Origin: Actinomycetota bacterium
Lineage (GTDB): Bacteria; Actinomycetota; Acidimicrobiia; Spongiisociales; ZC4RG35
NCBI GenBank assembly: GCA_003242515.1
Contig: QGUS01000053.1
Location: forward strand, 1-8,793
DNA: 8,793 bases
Direction: 5' to 3'
Below, in pieces: positions 1 to 8,793 of the stretch (the first letter of the stretch is position 1; every line of letters starts with the position of its first letter). The notes under the pieces were generated by a model. The model was not told the origin of the DNA. It did no database searches and saw nothing but the letters and a program-made list of their open reading frames with translations. The translations under genes were made by a program, and so were the position numbers.

Positions 1-4012
<4,012 letters not shown>

Positions 4013-4016
4013 CGAT

Positions 4017-4023
4017 CCTCCTC
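4017..4023 (-). promoter_or_regulatory. Ribosome binding site of gltB
   Basis: Read on the minus strand, GAGGAGG lies 4 nt before the ATG at 4012. It is the only near-perfect Shine-Dalgarno sequence in front of a gene in this window. It supports the chosen gltB start, which also places the catalytic cysteine at residue 15, as expected for a short propeptide. Confidence 0.75.
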
Positions 4024-4035
4024 GGGAAGCGGGGG

Positions 4036-4041
4036 ATGTTA
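4036..4041 (-). promoter_or_regulatory. Possible -10 box of gltB
   Basis: Read on the minus strand the hexamer is TAACAT (TANNNT type), in the 52-nt gap between the SRPBCC gene and gltB. Transcription starting about 7 nt downstream would give a leader of roughly 15-17 nt that still carries the GAGGAGG site. I see no convincing -35 element, so read-through from the upstream gene remains equally possible. Confidence 0.3.
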
Positions 4042-4064
4042 GATGCCCGGGAAGGCCCCTCGGT

Positions 4065-4502
4065 TCAGGAGACGAAGGACGCGGCGAACTCCTCGACCGC
4101 CTCGGGGAAGCCCCTCCCCAGGGCCGACGCCACGAGGGGCAGGAGCATCGACGCCAGGAAGCCCTCGGCCCGGACGGTGAGGTCGACGGTGATGCTGGTG
4201 CCGGCACCGTCGGGGGAGAGGGTCACGCCCACGGAGCCGCCGAGGTCCGGCGAGCTGATCAGCCAGAGGACCCGTTCCGGCTCCACCCGTTCGCCCAGGG
4301 TGGCCTTCCCCGTGTAGGCCTGGCCGCCGACGCTGGCCTGGAACGTGAACCCGGTGAGCGTCCCGTCCGGGCCCCGCGAGGCGGCCACGATGCGGTCGAC
4401 TCCGGGGATACGGGTCCAGGTGGTCTCGTCGTCGAGGGCCGCCCAGACGGTCGCCGGCGACGCGTCGCTGCGGGCCGTGTGGCGGAAGCTCTGCGAGGGC
4501 AC
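4065..4502 (-). CDS. SRPBCC / CoxG-like small protein
   Basis: This 145-residue protein has the look of the START/SRPBCC superfamily (polyketide cyclase, CoxG and Aha1-like proteins), which form a helix-grip fold around a hydrophobic cavity. Features seen: an N-terminal strand (SFRHTARSDA), the typical SPATVWAALDD helix start at 15-25, IPGV at 32-35 as in CoxG proteins, a central run of beta strands (residues 37-110), and a long C-terminal amphipathic helix (about 112-142). There is no signal peptide, membrane span or obvious catalytic motif, so substrate and role cannot be assigned. The GTG start at 4502 is chosen because it sits just before the conserved N-terminal strand and lies 6 nt after a TATGTT hexamer; an in-frame TTG at 4529 is less likely. 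It is co-oriented with gltB, 52 nt upstream, but no functional link to glutamate synthase is evident. Confidence 0.85.
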   Translation of the reverse strand: MPSQSFRHTARSDASPATVWAALDDETTWTRIPGVDRIVAASRGPDGTLTGFTFQASVGGQAYTGKATLGERVEPERVLWLISSPDLGGSVGVTLSPDGAGTSITVDLTVRAEGFLASMLLPLVASALGRGFPEAVEEFAASFVS

Positions 4503-4583
4503 CGGCGCAACATAGCCGTCCCGCTGCAAACTCGGGGCGGTTGCCGTGGGCGCCTCCGTACACTCGGCGGCCCCTTTCCGAAG
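4503..4583. promoter_or_regulatory. Divergent promoter region between the SRPBCC gene and the ABC-F gene
   Basis: These 81 nt separate two divergently transcribed genes and must hold the start signals of both, unless transcription begins inside a gene. Leftward, TATGTT (minus strand, 4514-4509) ends 6 nt before the GTG at 4502, the spacing of a leaderless transcript. Rightward, TACACT at 4559-4564 fits a TANNNT -10 box; initiation about 7 nt later would leave a leader of roughly 13 nt before the ATG at 4584. Neither start has a Shine-Dalgarno sequence. TTGCCG at 4541-4546 is too close (12 nt) to TACACT to be a standard -35. I see no operator-like palindrome. Confidence 0.45.
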
Positions 4584-6178
<1,595 letters not shown>

Positions 6179-6182
<4 letters not shown>

Positions 6183-6544
6183 CGACCGTGTTCCACATCG
6201 CCGACCTCGCCCAGTGGGAGGAGGGGAAGGCAGCCGGCGCGTACCGGTGGTCGACCCGCGGCGCCACCCTGGACCAGGTGGGCTTCATCCACTGCTCAGC
6301 CACCGACGACCAGGTGCGGCGGGTCGCCGGCTTCGTCTACGCCGACCACCCCGGCCCGCTGGTCGTGCTCGAGATCGACGTCGTGGCCGCGGCGGCTGCA
6401 GGGGTGGAGACGAAGATGGAGGACGGCGGGACCGGGGAGCTGTTCCCGCACCTCTACGGGGCGCTCGACCCGTCGTGGGTGGTGGCCGTCCATCCCGCCC
6501 GGTTCGACGACGGCGTTTTCGTCTGGGGCGCCGGGGCTGCCTAG
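6179..6544 (+). CDS. DUF952 domain protein
   Basis: A 121-residue cytoplasmic protein made up almost entirely of a DUF952 domain. Family hallmarks seen: VFHIADLAQWEEG near the N-terminus (4-16), a tyrosine/serine segment (YRWST, 22-26), GFIHCS at 35-40, the DDQVRRVA helix (43-50), a LEID strand (64-67), a conserved acidic VETK segment (76-79) and FPHLYG at 89-94. The His, Cys and Glu residues of these motifs could form an active or metal site, but no reaction is established for the family to my knowledge. The ATG at 6179 overlaps the ABC-F stop codon by 4 nt (ATGA), which indicates translational coupling. The stop lies 9 nt before the dimethylargininase start. Length is normal for the family and the gene looks intact. 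Confidence 0.9.
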
Positions 6545-6547
6545 GCT
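6542..6547 (+). promoter_or_regulatory. Possible internal -10 box before the dimethylargininase gene
   Basis: TAGGCT fits TANNNT and ends 6 nt before the ATG at 6554, the geometry of a leaderless promoter. It overlaps the stop codon of the DUF952 gene. The GGGAG just before the ATG is too close to serve as a normal ribosome binding site. The gene could equally be translated from the upstream transcript, and a six-base match with three free positions is weak evidence alone. Confidence 0.25.
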
Positions 6548-6553
6548 CGGGAG

Positions 6554-7312
6554 ATGCCGAGAGCGTTCGTTCGCGAGGTCCCCGACTCCTTCGTCGACGC
6601 CCTGACCATGGGCGAGCGCCCCGTCCTCGACGTCGCCCGGGCCAGGGAGCAGCACGCCGCCTACCGCCGGATGCTCGAGGGAGCCGGATACGAGGTCACG
6701 GTCATCCCGGCCGACGAGAACTGCCCCGACTGCCCGTTCATTGAGGACACCGCCGTGGTGCTGGACGGCTTCGCCATCGCCACCCGTCCCGGCGCCGACA
6801 CCCGCAAACCCGAGGTCGGGCCCGTGGCAGAGGCCCTCTCGGCCTTCATGCCCGTCCACCGGATCACCGAGCCGGCCACGATCGACGGCGGCGACGTGAT
6901 GAGGGTCGGGAAGGACGTCTTCATCGGCATCTCCGCCCGCACCGACCAGGAGGGGATCCGCCAGTTCGCCTCGTTCGCCGAGCCCCACGGCTTCCGGGTC
7001 GTCGGGGTGCCGGTCTCCAGGGTGCTCCATCTCAAGTCTGCGGTCGTGCCGCTGGACGACGGGACGCTGCTGATCGCCTCCGACTGCGTCGACCCGGCGG
7101 CGTTCGCCGGCTACCGCCTGGTGGAGAAGCCCCCGGCGGAGAAGACGGGCAGCGCCCTCCGCCTCCATGACGGCCGGGTGGCGGTCACCGCCAACACGCC
7201 GGGGATCATCGCCGCGGTCGAGGCGGCCGGCTTCAAGGTGGTCCCGACGGACACCACCGAGTTCCAGAAGGCCGACGGCGGCCTCACCTGCCTGTCACTG
7301 CTCTTCGATTGA
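6554..7312 (+). CDS. Dimethylargininase-like amidinohydrolase (DDAH family)
   Basis: A 252-residue protein of the pentein (guanidino-modifying) fold, most like N-omega,N-omega-dimethylarginine dimethylaminohydrolase, which converts asymmetric methylarginines to citrulline plus methylamine or dimethylamine. Matches to characterised DDAH enzymes run through the whole length: DCPFIEDTAVV (59-69, substrate-binding Asp65), RPGA (78-81), TIDGGDVM (109-116, Asp111 as the triad acid, as in mammalian DDAH), GISART (125-130, Arg129), HLKSAV with the catalytic His159, and KADGGLTCLSL with the nucleophile Cys246 near the C-terminus. The length equals that of bacterial DDAH (about 254) and is far shorter than arginine deiminase (about 400), making the latter unlikely. 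The N-terminus lacks a signal peptide. It lies 9 nt after the DUF952 gene. Substrate is inferred from the family; a related amidinohydrolase activity remains possible. Confidence 0.88.
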   Translation: MPRAFVREVPDSFVDALTMGERPVLDVARAREQHAAYRRMLEGAGYEVTVIPADENCPDCPFIEDTAVVLDGFAIATRPGADTRKPEVGPVAEALSAFMPVHRITEPATIDGGDVMRVGKDVFIGISARTDQEGIRQFASFAEPHGFRVVGVPVSRVLHLKSAVVPLDDGTLLIASDCVDPAAFAGYRLVEKPPAEKTGSALRLHDGRVAVTANTPGIIAAVEAAGFKVVPTDTTEFQKADGGLTCLSLLFD

Positions 7313-7867
7313 CGGGGAGCGCCTGCGGCGGCTCGTCGAGACCGCCATGCCGGCCACCGCGGCCGGGATGATCAGGCCGAAGACGATCCGGGCCGTATCC
7401 GACGCCGTCGACTCCCGTTCGGGCGACGCTCCGATCGCCTCCGGGTCGAGCGGGGGCACCGCGTCCCCCGACGGGGTGTAGGCGGCCGCGGCCTCGGCCA
7501 GCACCCCGGCCTCCAGGGTGGAGCAGAGGCCGCCGGTGAGGCGATCGCCGTCGAGCCGGACCGCGACCCCGAGCTCGGCACCGGGGTCCGGGGTCTCCCA
7601 TCCGCAGGCGGCGCCGTTCGGCCCGGAGACGACCTCGACGGTGGATCCCAGATCGGACTTCACCCACTCGCTCACCTGGAAGACGTAGGTGACCTCCATG
7701 TCCTGGGGGCGCCCCTGCTTGGCGACGAGCGCCCCGATGAACACGGCCTCGGAGGAGTCGATCAGGTCCATGGGGTCCGGCGCCATGCAGTCACACGCCA
7801 GGGCGGGGCGGGGAGAGAGGGAGAGTGTGGCGAGCACGACGGCGAGGAGCAGGAGAGCCCTTCTCAT
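7295..7867 (-). CDS. Secreted, C-terminally anchored protein with TIMP/netrin-like CxC N-terminus
   Basis: A 190-residue exported protein. Residues 1-24 form a signal peptide (MRR, then a run of Leu/Ala/Val, ending PALA) with cleavage predicted just before Cys25. The mature chain would start CDC (Cys25, Cys27), followed by MAPDPMDLIDSSEAVFIGALV, beta-rich segments and two more cysteines (Cys88 in AACGW, Cys115 in GGLCS). A Cys-x-Cys mature start followed by an 'A-D/E-x-VFxG' strand is the pattern of TIMP/netrin-like OB-fold domains. A Pro/Glu-rich spacer (131-158) leads to a hydrophobic segment at 161-177 and then RRRR, a typical C-terminal membrane anchor with a cytoplasmic positive tail. 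So the domain should face outside, tethered to the membrane. Bacterial members have no generally established function. Alternative reading: a lipoprotein, but the position -3 residue is Ala rather than Leu. The last 18 bp overlap the end of the convergent dimethylargininase gene. Confidence 0.8.
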   Translation of the reverse strand: MRRALLLLAVVLATLSLSPRPALACDCMAPDPMDLIDSSEAVFIGALVAKQGRPQDMEVTYVFQVSEWVKSDLGSTVEVVSGPNGAACGWETPDPGAELGVAVRLDGDRLTGGLCSTLEAGVLAEAAAAYTPSGDAVPPLDPEAIGASPERESTASDTARIVFGLIIPAAVAGMAVSTSRRRRSPSIEEQ

Positions 7868-7882
7868 GACGCTTGGATGCCC

Positions 7883-7908
7883 GGTCCGGCGGTCCCGGTT
7901 CCCGGACC
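7883..7908. repeat. Inverted repeat GGTCCGG-N12-CCGGACC
   Basis: GGTCCGG at 7883-7889 is exactly complementary to CCGGACC at 7902-7908, with 12 nt between. It lies upstream of both divergent genes, so it is not an ordinary terminator. It could form a stem in the leader of the leftward transcript or be a second protein-binding site. In DNA this GC-rich a 7-bp match can arise by chance. Confidence 0.4.
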
Positions 7909-7916
7909 CTGCGGGC

Positions 7917-7936
7917 AAACAAACGGTCGTTTGGTT
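7917..7936. promoter_or_regulatory. Operator-like palindrome upstream of paaA
   Basis: The core CAAACG-GT-CGTTTG (7920-7933) has perfect 6-bp arms around a 2-nt centre. One step outward the match fails (A against G at 7919/7934), and the next two pairs match again (AA against TT), giving a 20-bp near-palindrome. Size, symmetry and AT-rich arms in a GC-rich gap are what TetR-type dimers bind. Phenylacetate operons in many bacteria are under TetR- or GntR-type PaaR/PaaX repressors that respond to phenylacetyl-CoA; assignment of this site to such a regulator is inference. It ends exactly where the proposed -10 box begins, so a bound repressor would block the paaA promoter. Confidence 0.7.
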
Positions 7937-7941
7937 AAGCT
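7936..7941 (+). promoter_or_regulatory. Predicted -10 box of a leaderless paaA transcript
   Basis: TAAGCT (TANNNT) ends 7 nt before the A of the paaA ATG at 7949, the classic spacing for transcription starting on the start codon itself. There is no Shine-Dalgarno sequence between it and the ATG, consistent with leaderless translation. The expected -35 position (about 7913-7918) has no clear TTG match. The box shares its first base with the palindrome. Confidence 0.5.
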
Positions 7942-7948
7942 GTCGGGC

Positions 7949-8793
7949 ATGACACCGGAGGAGCGCTTCCAGGCTCTGATCGACGCCGAGGAGAAGATCG
8001 AGCCCACCGACTGGATGCCCGAGGGCTACCGGGCCACCCTGATCCGCCAGATCGCCCAGCACGCCCACTCCGAGGTGATCGGGATGCAGCCCGAGGGCAA
8101 CTGGATCACCCGGGCCCCCAGCCTGCACCGCAAGGCCATCCTCATGGCCAAGGTCCAGGACGAGGCGGGGCACGGCCTGTACCTGTACTCCGCGGCCGAG
8201 ACCCTCGGCGTCCGCCGCGACGAGCTCCAGGAGCTCCTCCACCAGGGCAAGCACAAGTACTCGTCGATCTTCAACTACCCGACCCTGACCTGGGCCGACG
8301 TCGGTGCCATCGGCTGGCTGGTCGACGGCGCCGCCATCACCAACCAGGTCATGCTCACCCGGTGCTCTTACGGCCCCTACTCCAGGGCCATGGTCCGTAT
8401 CTGCAAGGAGGAGTCGTTCCACCAGCGGCAGGGCTACGAGATCATGATGCGGCTCTGCCAGGGCACCCCCGAGCAGAAGCAGATGGCCCAGGACGCCCTC
8501 GACCGCTGGTGGTGGCCGGCCCTGATGATGTTCGGCCCCCACGACAGCGACTCCACGCACACCGAGCAGTCGATGCAGTGGAAGATCAAGCGGGTGTCCA
8601 ACGACGAGCTGCGCCAGCAGTTCGTCGACATGACCGTCCCGCAGGCCGAGTACCTGGGGCTGACCATCCCCGACCCCGACCTGAAGTGGAACCCGGAGCG
8701 AGGGCACTACGACTTCGGCGAGATCGACTGGGACGAGTTCTGGCGGGTGGTGAAGGGCCACGGCCCGATGAACCGTGACCGTCTCGCCCACAA
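7949..8793 (+). CDS. paaA: 1,2-phenylacetyl-CoA epoxidase subunit PaaA, 3'-truncated by the window edge
   Basis: PaaA is the catalytic di-iron oxygenase subunit of the PaaABC(D)E complex, which epoxidises the ring of phenylacetyl-CoA in the aerobic phenylacetate pathway. The 281 codons present cover about nine-tenths of the usual roughly 310 residues. Di-iron ligand candidates form the ferritin-like pattern: Glu42 (HSEVIGMQPEGNW), Glu72 and His75 in DEAGH, Asp126 in WLVDG, and Glu155 and His158 in EESFH. Other conserved stretches include AKVQDEAGHG (67-76), KYSSIFNYPTLTWAD (103-117), RWWWPALMMFGPHD (186-199) and the C-terminal WNPERGHYDFGEIDW (247-261). The ATG at 7949 aligns with the usual N-terminus; GGAGGAG at 7956-7962 is codons for Pro-Glu-Glu, not a ribosome binding site, because no suitable start follows it. 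The strong promoter/operator signals upstream suggest it is the first gene of a paa operon continuing to the right. Confidence 0.97.
   Translation, partial: MTPEERFQALIDAEEKIEPTDWMPEGYRATLIRQIAQHAHSEVIGMQPEGNWITRAPSLHRKAILMAKVQDEAGHGLYLYSAAETLGVRRDELQELLHQGKHKYSSIFNYPTLTWADVGAIGWLVDGAAITNQVMLTRCSYGPYSRAMVRICKEESFHQRQGYEIMMRLCQGTPEQKQMAQDALDRWWWPALMMFGPHDSDSTHTEQSMQWKIKRVSNDELRQQFVDMTVPQAEYLGLTIPDPDLKWNPERGHYDFGEIDWDEFWRVVKGHGPMNRDRLAH

Larger units (their letters stand above)
7868..7948. promoter_or_regulatory. Divergent regulatory region between the CxC protein gene and paaA
   Basis: This 81-nt gap holds the signals for leftward transcription of the CxC protein gene and rightward transcription of paaA. 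It contains a 7-bp inverted repeat (7883-7908), an operator-like palindrome (7917-7936) and a TANNNT box placed for a leaderless paaA transcript. I see no TANNNT box close to the CxC gene start at 7867 and no strong Shine-Dalgarno on either side. Confidence 0.55.

Noticed and set aside
6554..7312. Arginine deiminase or amidinotransferase
   Set aside because: At 252 residues it is much shorter than those enzymes, and it follows DDAH motif order end to end, including DGGLTCLS at the C-terminus.
7790..7800. Lipoprotein lipobox in the CxC protein (ALAC)
   Set aside because: The -3 position is Ala rather than Leu/Val/Ile, and the protein already has a C-terminal membrane anchor. A standard signal peptidase cut producing a CxC N-terminus explains it better, though a lipoprotein is not excluded.
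7956..7962. GGAGGAG as the ribosome binding site of a later paaA start
   Set aside because: No usable start codon follows at a suitable distance, and the residues upstream of Met23 fit the normal PaaA N-terminus; the bases simply encode Pro-Glu-Glu.

Overview
The window is very GC-rich (about 70% by eye) coding DNA with strong GC bias at third codon positions. The gene families and the promoter pattern (TANNNT boxes 6-7 nt before start codons that lack a Shine-Dalgarno sequence) suggest an Actinomycetota-like bacterium. The lineage cannot be fixed from this sequence. Both outer genes run off the window, which looks like one contig or a slice of one.

Layout. (1) Positions 1-4012, minus strand: most of gltB, the large subunit of glutamate synthase, with its 5' end at 4012 and its C-terminal part beyond the left edge. 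(2) 4065-4502, minus strand: a small SRPBCC/CoxG-like protein, 52 nt upstream of gltB and co-oriented with it. (3) An 81-nt divergent promoter region at 4503-4583. (4) 4584-7312, plus strand: a compact three-gene cluster of an ABC-F translation-type ATPase, a DUF952 protein (start and stop overlapping as ATGA) and a dimethylargininase-like hydrolase 9 nt further on. (5) 7295-7867, minus strand: a secreted or membrane-anchored protein whose mature N-terminus is CxC, as in TIMP/netrin-like domains; its end overlaps the hydrolase gene tail to tail by 18 bp. (6) An 81-nt divergent region at 7868-7948 with a clear operator-like palindrome. (7) 7949-8793, plus strand: the first 281 codons of paaA, the oxygenase subunit of phenylacetyl-CoA epoxidase and probably the first gene of a phenylacetate operon.

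Function. The window joins central nitrogen metabolism (ammonia assimilation through GltB), possible methylarginine breakdown (releasing citrulline and methylamines), a ribosome-associated ATPase and the entry to aerobic aromatic catabolism. These look like neighbouring but separate units. No mobile element, CRISPR array, RNA gene or clearly new multi-gene system is visible.

The points most worth checking are: the operator lying over a predicted leaderless paaA promoter; the ABC-F/DUF952/DDAH cluster; the TIMP-like secreted protein; and the first ~100 bases, where gltB similarity decays into an AT-rich tail resembling a Tn5 mosaic end, suggesting a contig-end artefact.
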